From assembly GCF_020283565.1 (NCBI RefSeq), contig NC_060059.1:41966338-42030337 (forward strand): DNA of 64,000 nt, given 5' to 3'. This DNA comes from Trifolium pratense. Taxonomy: Eukaryota > Streptophyta > Magnoliopsida > Fabales > Fabaceae. The position numbers and the translations under genes are program-made. A model generated the notes under the pieces. That model was not told where the DNA came from and did not search any database. It was given only the letters and a program-made list of their open reading frames with translations. Positions 32,259-44,420 of this stretch are shown here, piece after piece; position 1 is the stretch's first letter; the number at the start of each line of letters is the position of its first letter.

Positions 32259-32426
32259 TGAGATACAATTAGTTACTCTAATTACTAGTTAGTTAGCCTA
32301 TAAATAGGTTTTGCTATAGTCATTTGTATCCAACTTTCTCATTATTGTAATTTTACTCGTTACTATCAATACAAGTTTTATAGCTTTTCTCTCATTACTT
32401 TTCTATGGATGTCATATTTCATAACA
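32259..32426 (+). mobile_element. Old copia-type LTR with primer-binding site
   Basis: It begins TGAGATACAATTAG, contains a TATA-like CCTATAAATAGG, ends TTCATAACA, and is followed at 32427 by TGGTATCTCAATACC, a worn initiator-Met tRNA complement. No second LTR or pol sequence was found, so only the 5' end survives. Confidence 0.6.
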
Positions 32427-32466
32427 TGGTATCTCAATACCACACATACCACACCAAATAATTCAC

Positions 32467-33201
32467 GATGTTTTTCTCTCCTGAACCCCGCCTTTCTTTT
32501 CTACCCCCTGAATTTACGTTTTTGTCCTTGGGGGTACTTCAGTTTGTAGTACGAACCGAATTTTTTGGTCATGCTAAAAAAATTCGGTTAATAAAAACCG
32601 AAATTTTGTGTTCCAATTTTTGTTCCAGATTTCCTGCATAAATTCAGCATCAGACCCTCAACTTCCACAATTTATTTGAAATACTAAATGATGTCCGATT
32701 TGAATAAACGACCACTCTTTGGAAAGCTTAGGGTGTCAAGATTACAAATAAAATTTTTATTTTGAGGGGTAACTGTCCAATTGGTTCAGTTTGACCAAAT
32801 AATGAGTACTAGTATAGAAACAAAGCAGAAACTTTTCTCAAACTTGTAGGTAGATTTTCTCATACTATACTTAACGAAATTTAACAATTCCGGTGTCAAT
32901 CCTGTAGTAAATTTTGTCTTCTTTACACTAGATTAAAAATCATTAGCATACGACTTATATTCAGAGAGATATGCTAAATTTACCACAGGTAGCTCTACAC
33001 GAGTTTTCACATAAATCTTTCTTTTTTTCGTAACATTTATGTTATTTCGGTTTATATAAACCGAATTTTTTTTTTCCATGTTTAAAAATTTCGGTTTGTA
33101 TAAATCGAAATAAGTTGACCAAATTTTTTCAAACCGCAAAGGACAAAATGAAATTTTTGAAGGGTATAAAAGAAAGACGGGGGATCTAGAGAGAAAACAT
33201 C
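32467..33201. mobile_element. Mutator-like non-autonomous element inside the old copia remnant
   Basis: Ends GATGTTTTTCTCTC and (inverted) GAGAGAAAACATC, with further inverted similarity over about 65 bp. An exact 9-bp duplication ATAATTCAC lies at 32458-32466 and 33202-33210. The core holds AACCGAAATTT-type inverted motifs and no transposase. The 9-bp duplication fits the Mutator class. Confidence 0.85.
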
Positions 33202-33887
33202 ATAATTCACATCAACAAACTCAATTTCTTCTTCAAACAAGTAAATTGGACCACTGGATTAGTTAGTGTGCGCTTTTTTATTTTATAAAACTTATATTAG
33301 AATTGGTGCCTTTATTATACTAAGAATGAAGAGAAAATAAATAGTGGATATAAGTAAATTGTTGGACACATAATCTTAAGTTTTAAAACCACAGTAGATC
33401 CGAAAAAGTTTTATTTTTGTGGTTCATTTTTTCCGATAAAATCAGATTTTAGATCTGAAAACAAAACTCTATTGGTTTTTTTTTTTTAAACAATGAAAAC
33501 TCCATTGTTCTAGTAGCTTTTTGCCTGCAAAAGAAATTAGTGTTTCAAATTTCAAATTCCAGTTCTCAAATACTCTTTCTTAAGACAACCGAACCAAATT
33601 AGTACCAAATTAATCTAACGGTGGAAATATAACTGGACTCAGGGGCGGACCTGTGTGAGGCATGGTTTGGCTATAGCCACACCAGTCCGGCCCAAATTTT
33701 TTCTAAAAATAATAATAATAATTTTATAAATAATTTTAAATTATTTTTTATACATATTCATACAAATATTAATGTAAATATTACTTTAGAGTTTATTATT
33801 AATGACCGTCACAAACTACTTTCGGATAACATATTTTCTTTTTTAAGCATTTATACAACAACAGTAGCAATATTCTTTTAATGTTTT
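33202..33887. other. Intergenic with a repeat end
   Basis: CAGGGGCGGACCTGTGTGAGG at 33640-33660 looks like the end of a plant DNA transposon, but no partner end was found. Confidence 0.35.
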
Positions 33888-34061
33888 GGGTCATATTAAC
33901 ATGTGCATAAAAGGCACATGTTAAGGTTCTAAATATAGAAAATTGCATTTATTGTTAGAAAAAAATTTAATGCTTAAGAAGTTAAATGCACATATTTCAA
34001 TATATTATTTCTACTTTTAATTTCTTAACATGTGCCTTTGGTGCACATGTTAACATTTTCC
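33888..34061. mobile_element. 174-bp MITE of the GGG-TTAACATGTGC type
   Basis: The left GGGTCATATTAACATGTGC and the complement of the right end GGAAAATGTTAACATGTGC pair. TAATGTTTT (33879-33887) and TAATATTTT (34062-34070) are a worn 9-bp target duplication. Confidence 0.75.
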
Positions 34062-34207
34062 TAATATTTTTAGCGTATTAGGTACCTATGGATCATAGAT
34101 GCTGATGCTTAATTTCAGTCCGGTTCCTGACATTTTTTGGCCTTAGGCCAAAACATAAAATAAAAAATTCTATCATTTACCGTAATATAATAATAGTTTT
34201 TTTTGTT

Positions 34208-34325
34208 TATTTTCGGATCAAGTAGTCTAGTGGCTAGAATTTCACTTTTTAAGGTGAATATGCGGGAGTACTAGGGTTCAAACCCCCTCCCTGCTATAAT
34301 TTGTAATGTCGTCTCTACCAATTGA
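34208..34325 (+). mobile_element. tRNA-derived SINE-like fragment
   Basis: A-box-like TAGTCTAGTGGCTAGAAT is followed by a B-box-like GGGTTCAAACCCC about 50 bases on, then sequence ending in a T run at 34326. Confidence 0.5.
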
Positions 34326-34329
34326 GTTT

Positions 34330-36506
34330 TTTTTTTTTTGAACCAAACCAATTGAGTTATATATTAATAGTTTTACAAAATATAAAAAAATCTTTTTACT
34401 CGAAAATTTATAAGAAACGATTTCGTCGAGTATTTTGAGATGCAAAATCATTGATAAGCACATTAACATCATGTCCGCCAACATATCCTTCTCAATTGCC
34501 AAAGTCCACCAACATATTTTGCCTCTTTAATGATCTTAATGATTGAGCTTCTAGTTCTAACACTTTGTGACAAGCAAAAAAATAATCTCTTAAGTATTAA
34601 CAATGTGTAGAAAATAAGTTAAATAACATGATCAAAGGCAAAAGTGGTGCCGTCGTTATTGTTTTGTTCTGCGGAATTCTATTTTATTAATCCTACCGAT
34701 TATGCCTAATCATGTTTTCTACCAATCGGGTTTCAGTCACTTATTTCATAGTCACGTTTTGCATAACACCTATTTCCCAGGCCTAATCACTTTTGCTTTG
34801 TTTAAGCATAATTTTTTTTTTAATAATAGTAGATAGTCATAGTCATGGTTTTTTTCCTCAACCCAAGTTTAATTTCAATAATAGTTTCAAGCTTCGGAAA
34901 GTATCTCATGTTGAAGGAGGTAACTCCAGGGGGACTCCATCATTTCTGTCTTTCTCTGTTCCTCAATTTGGAGGTAACTCTTTTACCATTTCATCCAATA
35001 CTATCATATTATATTTCCTTTAAGATACTATATGTTGCTATGAAACTTCCTAACCAATATGGTAGATTAGTTCATATTATCATTATATAGTTAAAAGTTA
35101 TGATACCATTATATCAATACTAGTGGGCCAGGTTCCGCGCCTGTCTGTGTCTAACTTATGTACCCAAAAAAAAAGATACGCCTTATGTTATGATGAGTTT
35201 GTTAATAAAAGATTTTTGTTGCTACTAAAAAAAAGCAAGGGTAATGTTGGTATTATGAAAATTCTACCCCAAAACTCATGTATTCTTTTTATATATTATA
35301 GTATAGAATAGATATAGATGAAAAAACCATAAAAAAAAAAGAGAGGAAGTTAAGGGCAATTATGGAATAATTAAAAAACCATAAAGAAAGTTAAGGGCAA
35401 AATGGACCAAAAAAATCCAGTCCAAACTCCCTTATCCCCTTTATATATTGTTATAGATATAGTTGAGTTATGCACCGATGTTTTAATATAGGGTTAAAGA
35501 TACGTTCGCCACCTGTCATTTGGGCAAATTCTAGTTGTAACTATATTATTATTATTAGAAAAATAAAAAAGTAACCGTCATTAAATTAGTTTTCGAAGGT
35601 TGTGTATTAACCTTAGAATTTAATTTATATGCACCGTGGTGTAAAGTTGTTTTGCACATGTGTCCAATAATATACCGACACATCATGTATGGTAATTAAA
35701 AATACATAATGTGTCACATTCATTAAATGATGTGGCAACGCGTCATTAAATTTATGTGTAAAAAAAATTACACCAACGGTATACAACAATTAATCTTAAC
35801 CATCATTATTAGTTTTCAAGTTTTGGATGTAGATATGTATTAACCTTAACCGCCATTAAATTATTAGTTTTCGATGGTTGTGTTTATAGAGTTGTGGAAT
35901 TTTTTATTTTTTTTATCTTGTTTATTTTTTGTAGGTAAAAGAAGGTAAAGCATTCCTACCAAAAAAAGAAGAAAGGGAAGCATAATTGTAGAATGAAGAT
36001 GAAGACCTTGCAATGAAACTAATTTGCTTAATATTTTGTTAAATGTAACTTTATTTGTCTAATTTTGTTGGATATTTATCAATTACCAAAAATTTTGAGA
36101 TATTTTGATTATGAATTTTTGTATTATTATGCATACTTTGCTATACATTATGGAATATATTTTTTTGAAAAATACATTATGAAATATTTTGGCTATTATG
36201 TTTTGTATGATTATTAATAGCCATATGTTTTTGCAATGTTTTTTGGTTTTGAATATATTATGTCTTTTTATTTTTTAGAAAAGAAAGATGCAAAATATTT
36301 GTTTTTTTTAAAATAAATCAGGAAAAAATAATGTCATGCGACTGTCATACTTTTGACAAAAAAAAGTAAAAATTTTGTTAATATTTGATATCCGTGAATC
36401 TTCGCGTGTAAGCTTCCTCCGTACATTCCCCGCCCCGTTCCAGGGGTCCGCATAACCATTGTATAGCTCTTGCTAACCGATTAATTGATCATGGATTTAA
36501 ACGGGT
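34330..36506. other. Intergenic, no gene recognised
   Basis: Several plus-strand frames of 60-80 codons lack any recognisable domain. The stretch 35240-35300 resembles 29665-29720, so both are probably pieces of one repeat family. CACCGTGGTGTAAAGTTGTTTT near 35633 and its inverse near 35765 suggest another small foldback. Confidence 0.35.
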
Positions 36507-36841
36507 TGTTAAGAGTCTCACACCGGTTGCGAGATGGCTTGAATGAATGTTTATAAGCAAGAGGCAATCCTCACCTTACAAGCCAGTTTTGTAAGGATGA
36601 GTTAGGCCCAATACACCTTTCTAGAATGGTAGGCCACCTGCTATCAGGTTTTCGCTATCGGGCCACCCACCATTTATAAATTATATCCACGCATCAAACC
36701 CAATAGTGCTGGGCGTGAGGGGTGTGTTAAGAGTCACACATCAATTGCGAGATGGCATGAATGAATGTTTATACGCAAGAAGCAATCCTCACCTTACAAG
36801 CCGGTTTTATAAGGATGAGTTAGACCAAATAATCATTTCTA
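36507..36841 (+). mobile_element. Worn TRIM retrotransposon
   Basis: Two direct repeats of about 117 bp (36507-36623 and 36725-36841) begin TGTTAAGAGTC and contain GTTTATA and CCTTACAAGCC. A purine tract (GGGCGTGAGGGG, about 36711-36722) precedes the second. The primer site after the first is decayed (TGCTATCAGG). The interior is only about 100 bp and non-coding. Confidence 0.75.
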
Positions 36842-38058
36842 AGACGGGTTCCTGATGGTAGTGATAATCCTATGGTTCTTGTTGATCTTAGGCCATTTGT
36901 TAGCTTCTTGCTCTATTGTTTTTTCGTGTCAATAAAATTATAATTCTCTTGTCTTCCCCTCCCTAATCCATTGTAGAAATGGTGCAATAGTCTGAAATTT
37001 TCTCATATATTCGTAGTGTTGTGCAAATTATTTACAAGCTTGTAAAGACACATGCGAGATTTTGCTTATTGATTTTAGGGTAAATTAAGTAAATGGTCCC
37101 TCATAAATATCATAAATTTCATTTTTAGTACATATAAAAAAAAAAAAATCACACTTTCTAGTCTCTGTAACATTTTCTTTGTGTTTTAGGGACAAAAAAT
37201 GCGGACAGAAATTTTTACGGGGACTATGCTGTTGGAAAATTTTACAAGGACTAAAAGTGCGGACAAAAAATTTTACAACTAAAGAGTGCAATTTTTTGCA
37301 GGAGACCAAAATCGAAATTCTTAATATTTATATGGACTATTTACTTAATTAATCCCTGATTTTTTTTTCCTTTCTAGTACCATGACTGTATTTCATATTA
37401 ATCAAGTTAAGGGAACATCATAAATCACAAGTTTGTAAAAGTGAAGGGAGCAAAGTACAATTTAGCCAATTTAACATGGTAGAAAAAAATCAATTTAGAA
37501 TAGAACAATGATATGTCGACACAAAAAATTGACACCATATGAATATACATTTAATTCAAATGTTGATTTCTTACATTTTTTACATGAATATACATTTAAT
37601 TCAAATGATTGACAGAGAGAAGAAATTAATAAAAATAATGGGAGTAATATATATCTTATTTTATTTTCTTTCAAATAAATATGTATGCTTATATATTGTT
37701 GTCTAGTTAGATGTGAACATGTTTTATCAGCCCCACTCATTCATACATACTAAAAAGAATCTAAAATAAAAGTTAAGAATGTGAAAAACAAATAAATATA
37801 CTTTGTTCCTTTTTTTGGACTCATACTATCCTTCACATGTAAAACTCATGCATGAGCTCGAATTTGAAGTTGTACGTACTAGAATACAAGTGGACTAAAC
37901 GTAGAATCAACATAAACCAAACTATCAACATTATTGAAGTTGGATTCATCAAACTTTTTGTTTTTTGAAAAGGTAGCTAGCTAGATTCATCCTTTGTGAA
38001 CAATAATTATATTCAACTCCACATTTTTTTAAACAAATATATATATAGCGTTTGTATT
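36842..38058. other. Intergenic before copy 3
   Basis: ATGAATATACATTTAATTCA occurs twice (about 37538 and 37584) as a short direct repeat. No gene is seen. Confidence 0.4.
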
Positions 38059-41000
38059 TCATTGTCTCTTGACAAGAGAAATAACCAAATTGATGTATTT
38101 GGTCCTAGTCTTGGACAAATGATCCTCCACAAGTTTAGCATACCTTTGAAACAAATCATCCATTATATGACTCCCAAAATGAGATTCCAACATTGACTCA
38201 ACAACAGCCCTTATGGTTTTTGCAACACGTTCTCCACTTGACATCTTCCTTCCTAATAAATCATTATCATCACTTTGCAATTCCATCCCATCATCCCAAT
38301 CAACTTCATAAGTTTCATAAGAATTCACCATGAATGACCCTTCTTTCTCAATTTCTATCTTCAATTCTTCAAAACATGGTGCATAGTAAGGAGCATTAAA
38401 AGAATCCACATCTTCTTCTTTAACAAGACCCTATTTATCATAAGCAAATATATAAATAAATAAATAAATAGATAAATATACAATTTTGTCTGAAATAAAT
38501 GGATAAATAGAAAATAGGTGACTACCTCTGAAACCATAGTCATAAGAGCATTGGCTAAAAGTTCCCATTGATAGCAACAATTGGCTGATGTTGGGTCTTT
38601 GGATTTCCTACCCATAAAAGAAAGGACCATGAGTCCTCCATTTATCATTTCTTGAGAACGTGACTCAAGGAACTGTGAAAAATTATTTTGAAATTGTTGT
38701 AAATAAGCTTCTAATACACAATTGGGACTGCTCTTTGATATGTAAAGTTTTCCTTTGTTCAACCCTCTCCCCCTTTCATCCTCCAAACCACAAGGAACCT
38801 ACGGATAAAATTATTATAATAATTAATTAGTTTGCCACATGACATGTTAAAGATATCCAACTAATTATTATATAGTGTGTTTGGTTTTTGAATTAATATA
38901 ATATTAGAGGATAATTCAAATTCTTCTATGTAAATTACATAATGATAAATTTGGATAATTTAAAAAAAAAATGGGGATAGTATTTTGTTAAAACTAATTT
39001 CAGAGAATTTTAAATACCACCCAAAAACTAACAATTTGAAAACTAATTTCTTACTTTTACACAATGCATGTGATTCTCAAGTTATTCCTTATAATCCTTA
39101 AAATTATACAAATTGGTTCCAATATATTTTAAAATTTTACAAATTAGTTATTGATTTATTTATTTATCAAATTTTACAAAATAGTCTAGTATATTTTGCA
39201 AATTGGTCCCTTATTTTTATTTGCAATTTTGCAAATTATTCCTTCTTTTTTCATATTTCTAAAATTAAATCGATCGATCTTAACAATTTCACAAATTAAA
39301 ATATTTAAAGTCTTTTATGTGGCTAAAATTTAGGTTTAACTATTCTATAAATAGGTTTGTATATTAAACAAAAAATTTAAAATCAGGTCTTTCAACTAGG
39401 CTAATGCTACGGTGGACCAGTTTAACAAGTGGTCCATCATAGCCAATGATAAAAATCATCATAAATTCAAACGACTATCGATAATATTTTTTTAAAATAA
39501 AAATTATTAATATCAATTCAGTACGAGTCACATCTTTACTATGTTGTTTTAATCAAATCAATGTCAATTAAGTCATTAATCATAAAAAAAAAAATCATTA
39601 AATTATATTTTCAAACGTCAACATATATTTTTAAATACTGATATATCATGAATCACTTAATGAAATTATTCATGTTAGAATTTACCTTCCAACTAATATA
39701 ATTAATTCTTACAATTAAGTCCTTCTGTTATACTTGATCTTAGTCAAAATGTCCATAAAATGTCAGTATATTGGTCAAAGCTAAAAATCCAAATTAATTA
39801 AGTGAATTAGAGAACAAACCTGAGAAAGCCAATGGAGACTTGAAGAAGAGTGCACAAAATGGAGGGATTTAGTTGGAAAGAGTCTACCATAGAAACTACC
39901 CGGTACAGCAGAAACAAAACAATTAGAACCAATATTCCCATTATTGTAATTACTCTTTTGTTGCCTTATTTTTTTGTGGAAAGATGGTAAAGAAGCAAAA
40001 ATATTGTTGAAATCATTGGTGAAAAGATCATTCATATAAAACATTAGTTCCTTTGGTGCTTGATGATTCAACAAGCTTGAGGTTGCATTTATAGCTTCAA
40101 CTATTTCCGAAATTACCCTTAAGGCATTAGGTCCTGATGAACAACCTAAGTCAGCAATTCCCATCTTTGTTATTGGCCTTCTCTTTGAGCATAAAATTTC
40201 CATAATAGCTTTCTCTGTTGCTTGATTTGTCAATGATATTATCTTCCTCTACAAAATATTTACAGAAATGTTGTTTAAAACAAAATAGTTTAGTTTTTTT
40301 TTTTATCAATTGGACTATTTATTTTTATGAAATAGTTTAGTGACCAGAATTTTCCACCCTAAATTGAACAAATAGAGAATCGCGGGTACAAATTCTAACG
40401 TCTTCATATTACAATGTCCCTACTAACTGAACTATGGTTAAGGGACGATTAAGTTGGACTTATATTGCACGATATTGCTTAATTAAAATCTAAATTGATG
40501 CAAACATATACACATGATTCAGTTGGGCTTATATTGCAAGAAATTAGACTCAGGTGGTTAATGAACTCCCCATATAACGAATCGTTCGGGAAAACTTGAG
40601 TTCAACTCCTGATAGAAATAATTATTGGCTAGACTTTACTTACCTTATGAGGTCGAACTCTGAATTATCAAGGCTCATTTTTCTAGAAATCAGATTTTAG
40701 TAAATAAAATGTTGCGTACAAAATGTTAGGCACTATTTTTGGTTTCGGGGTTAAGAAACTTGGATAATCTGAAATTCAGATTTTCTCGAAGAATTCATTA
40801 TCAACTAAGGTACATTAATCACTTGGTTCTTTTTGTTGCAGAGTCCGGGAATGTTCGGGAGAAACATGGAGTCAAATGTTTCAGGACTATAAGAGAGGAA
40901 GACACCACATCTCTACTCAAAACCTTAAGTTTTAAGTTAATGAATCATCTCTCTTATAAATCCAACACTTTTATTAAAATTACTTTTACATATAGAACTG

Positions 41001-41119
41001 ATTGTATCAAATTACATACTAGAAAGGCAAATCAATAATACCTGGACGAAGGAGTTCATGGCATAGCTAGTTTCGCCAGCTCCTTTGTTCATGTGAAGGG
41101 TTTCCACTACGGTTTCCAT
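38059..41119 (-). CDS. SABATH carboxyl methyltransferase copy 3, JMT-like
   Basis: Exons, minus strand: 41042-41119, 39820-40248, 38526-38798, 38059-38430, all GT/AG; 383 codons with no break. Intron 3 is only 95 bp, the shortest of the array. The N-terminus [14 protein letters not shown], the SAM motif [11 protein letters not shown] and the active-site stretch [11 protein letters not shown] (159-169) are all kept; the Gln after LS equals that of known JMT enzymes. The last exon is 14 codons longer than in copies 1 and 2, with an acidic stretch (LQSDDNDLLG) where copies 1 and 2 are shorter. The promoter block is uninterrupted. Of the four copies this is the best candidate for the ancestral, working gene. 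The substrate is probably jasmonate-like but unproven. Confidence 0.9.
39405..39690. mobile_element. Foldback-type repeat in intron 2 of copy 3
   Basis: The right end ATTCATGTTAGAATTTACCTT equals, with few changes, the right end of the foldback at 50330-51082. The left end begins GGCTAATGCTACGGTGGACC. No target duplication was checked out. Confidence 0.45.
40305..40445 (+). mobile_element. SINE-like block in intron 1 of copy 3
   Basis: GGACTATTTATTTTTATGAA, then TAGTTTAGTGACCAGAAT and later AACTGAACTATGGTTAAGG, parallel 23085-23285 in copy 2. Confidence 0.4.
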
Positions 41120-41345
41120 TTCTTTTTTGTGGGATTAATTGAGATGTTCAATGTTCCTTTCAATTATATGACACTAGTATATCCTAAGCAGATGAATATG
41201 TACCTGACTAGAGTCTAGAGCTGTGTGTATAAATAGAGCAAATTCCAGCCTGATCTACCCATATGGAGGTACGACATTAATTAGTCCACATATCATGCAA
41301 GGGGGTCCCTACATAGCTACGTATAGCAAATTAAAAGAACTAGTG
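41120..41345 (-). promoter_or_regulatory. Promoter of copy 3
   Basis: TATA-like GTATAAATAGAGC lies at about 41228-41240 on the plus strand (CTATTTATAC on the coding strand), about 110 bases upstream of the ATG. GGAGGTACGACATTAATTAG, ATCATGCAAGGG and ATAGCTACGTATAGC follow, all shared with copy 1 and partly with copy 2. Here they are contiguous. Confidence 0.55.
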
Positions 41346-43577
41346 AAGGTAAAAGACTTTGGCCGAGTTAAGTTTTGCCGAACTTTTAAAAATTGAAGGT
41401 TTGAGTCTGATCTATGCTATTTATGTTTGAGTATGATTTTTTGAAAGTCTGATATGATTTGTTAGTCTGTTTAAAAACATATTTCACATGAATAAATTTA
41501 AATAAATAATAATATTTATTTTTAAATATACTAATGAACTAATAAAACAATGAGATTAAACTTTCTTTTTATATTTAACATGATATTTTAGAGAATTTGA
41601 CTAAATATGACATCATATTTCAAGTTTAGTTTAAAAATTAATGTAGATTAATAAACTCAAGCTACCGAAAAAGTTAATAAATTTATAATTTAATCAAAGT
41701 ACAGATTTTAATATACAATAATAATAGTAGTAAAAATATTATTCATATTTCCTTAAATAGGGTGGTTTAGTAGGCCTAAAAGATTTCTCTAATAACCTGC
41801 ATCTTGAACTTTTTAGCTAAATAGGCTTATAAAAAAGTTTCTCGCTGCTCTATTTAAAGAAATCGTCTAACCTGACATGAGCCTATGTAATCTAAGGCCG
41901 TAGGCCCCGTATACCAATATAATATATTTCAAACCCTGTTAACAACGTTAGGAATTAAATCTTTTTTTTGTTTGAACGTCAAATATATTATTATTAATAA
42001 GTAATAACTATGTCTCTGCACAAACGAACAAAAACCCATAAAAGAGGGGTTACAAAACAAATGTGCCCCAAAAAAAAAAGCGCCGTATATAAGCGGAACA
42101 CCAATGAAAATACCATAATATATACCACCTAATTTTTGAAAATATGACAGAAAGAACATTATTAGATGGACATAAACACCCGGGGTAGGGCAATCACGAA
42201 GTGTGTGTTAGTAATTAAATCTTTTTTCGTGAACATTACTAATTGTTTTGTTGGTTAGTTGAATCGTGGACCCAATTCATAATGCTTATAAGGTTGTGGT
42301 TCATATCCATGTTAACATATGAGTGTTGTTATTGGTACGGTGGCTATTGTCAAGAATAATAGAAGAGGAATTGCTTCTTAGTGCTCTTATTACATTTGGT
42401 TTAGTGGTGGAAATTAGAGACTGGAAAAATCCATCTATAAATTTCGTCGGTATTAGAGTTTTTGAGTAGAGGACCAGACACATGATGATTTTTTTTAGTA
42501 GAGCACTATGCACAATTTGATGACTTGTTCATGTTAGAATTGACCTTGACCAAAAGCTATAACCATAAAAGAGTTTGTTTGAATTTAACTTATTTTTAAT
42601 AAATTGAATTTAACTTATTTTTCAGTTTATTAAAATACTTTATATAAATAAATACATTTTTAATTATGACATAGAAATAAGTTCATCCAAACGGATCATA
42701 TATACTATTAAACGAAGCTGAACATTTTAATACATTGTTGAGGTAAATAATTCTGACAGATCAGCACATAATATTTTATATAAAAAATTAATAAATACAG
42801 TAATATTTTTGAATTTATCAATTGTCCATTTTAATAGATATACCACAAAATTTGTTCCAAAAAAAAAAACCAGATATACCACAAATACACATCAAATTAA
42901 GATGTGTATCGAAAAATAACTTAAATCTATGAATCTTATTTTACATATTGTGCAATATCTCCTTATTTTTTGTTCCTCAAATTTCCCAACATATGTATCA
43001 CAATAAAAAGATGCCATCCAATTCCATGGAAAAATCGCTCGTCAAAACATGATAGAAAGAACATTAGATGGACATAAACACAAATTTTATATTGATTGGA
43101 ATAAATTACCAATGATTAAAAGCAAAATTTGGTATATTTGTAATGAAAAATAATAATATTTGTACAAGGTCTATAAACTTGCGGCACATGTGTTAAGAGT
43201 TAAGAATCACTATACCACACACTTCGTAAAATATTCTACATTTTATAGAGATTAATATAATTCTAATAAAGAATAAATTTGCAATAGACTGAAATAAAAC
43301 AACAAGAATAACCCGAGTTTAATTCTTTGTAGAAATAATTATTGATCATATTTTACTTTAGTCGCAGCCAAACTTTGGATTATTGGATTCTTTCCTTTGA
43401 GAACCATAAGTTAATTAAAAAAAAAAAACTTATGTTTTTCATTGAAGTAAGAAATACCACGTTTTTTTTTCTTTTTCTGAAATGTGGTCCTAAACTAGTT
43501 AGGACAAATCACTAGTTTATGGATATGAATTTTCCATGGATATTAGGTATCAAAACCTCATATTGTATTAACTATTA
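41346..43577. other. Intergenic between copies 3 and 4
   Basis: No gene was recognised. 42235-42570 resembles the upstream flank of copy 1. 41958-42020 resembles 32140-32210. Confidence 0.4.
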
Positions 43578-43765
43578 GGAAAATGACTTATGAGTGCTTT
43601 TGAGATACTCTTTAAATATTCTATTTAAAGAAATTATTTATTTAAAAATTAAATATTTTAATTTTTAATACATTAACTTTATACGCATTTTTATAAAAAA
43701 TTATAAAAATTTATTATTCAATAAAATGCTTAAAGAGTATTTCGGAATATTCGTTAAGAAGACCC
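43578..43765. mobile_element. 188-bp MITE
   Basis: Left GGAAAATGACTTATGAG...ACTCTTTAA and right CTTAAAGAGTATTTCGG...AGACCC are inverted. TAACTATTA (43569-43577) and TAATTATTA (43766-43774) form a worn 9-bp target duplication. Confidence 0.7.
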
Positions 43766-44420
43766 TAATTATTAAGAAGAAATTTTTTTTTGGTAAACCA
43801 AAGGTATTCTCCGCACGTAACTGCGGAGACTATTTCTCTCGAGGTAGTTGAGATTCATTTAAGGGGTTGGCCTCTCCGAACAATTATTAAGAAGAATCTA
43901 GATTGAGCGAAATATTTGAATAATAAGTTTCATAGATTCGAAAATATGCATGCATATGGTTCAGTAAACGTACTATTTGGTTTTTGATGAAATTAATGTT
44001 GAGGAAGCTGTCCACTTCTTACAATTTGGAAGATTACTAATTGGAGGAAATCTTGTCAAAAAATAAAAGTGGAAGAAAAATGAAATATAATAACGTGTTA
44101 GTGAGATACACATCTCAAAGGGCGGAGACAACAATATGTTGCATGTGAAACTTGAGAAACAACATATCTTTAGAGGCAAAGGTGAAGGTGGTGAATATCT
44201 TTTGCAATTTCGTTGTAATTTCTTTTATTTTGGTCTTAGACCCTCTTCATCTTATTCCAAACGATTCGTTATAAAAGAAATTCATTAACCACTTGAATCC
44301 AATAAAAAAACATAATTTTTTTTAAGCAAAAAAAAAAAAATTGAACTAAGACATTGAACTCAAATGATTAACGAGCTCCCTCTAAAACTATATTTTTTGA
44401 TAGTTGGTGGTGATGCTTTA
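43766..44420. other. 3' flank of copy 4, nothing recognised
   Basis: AT-rich sequence with poly-A runs. A 68-codon minus-strand frame (43973-44179) has no recognisable similarity. Confidence 0.4.
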
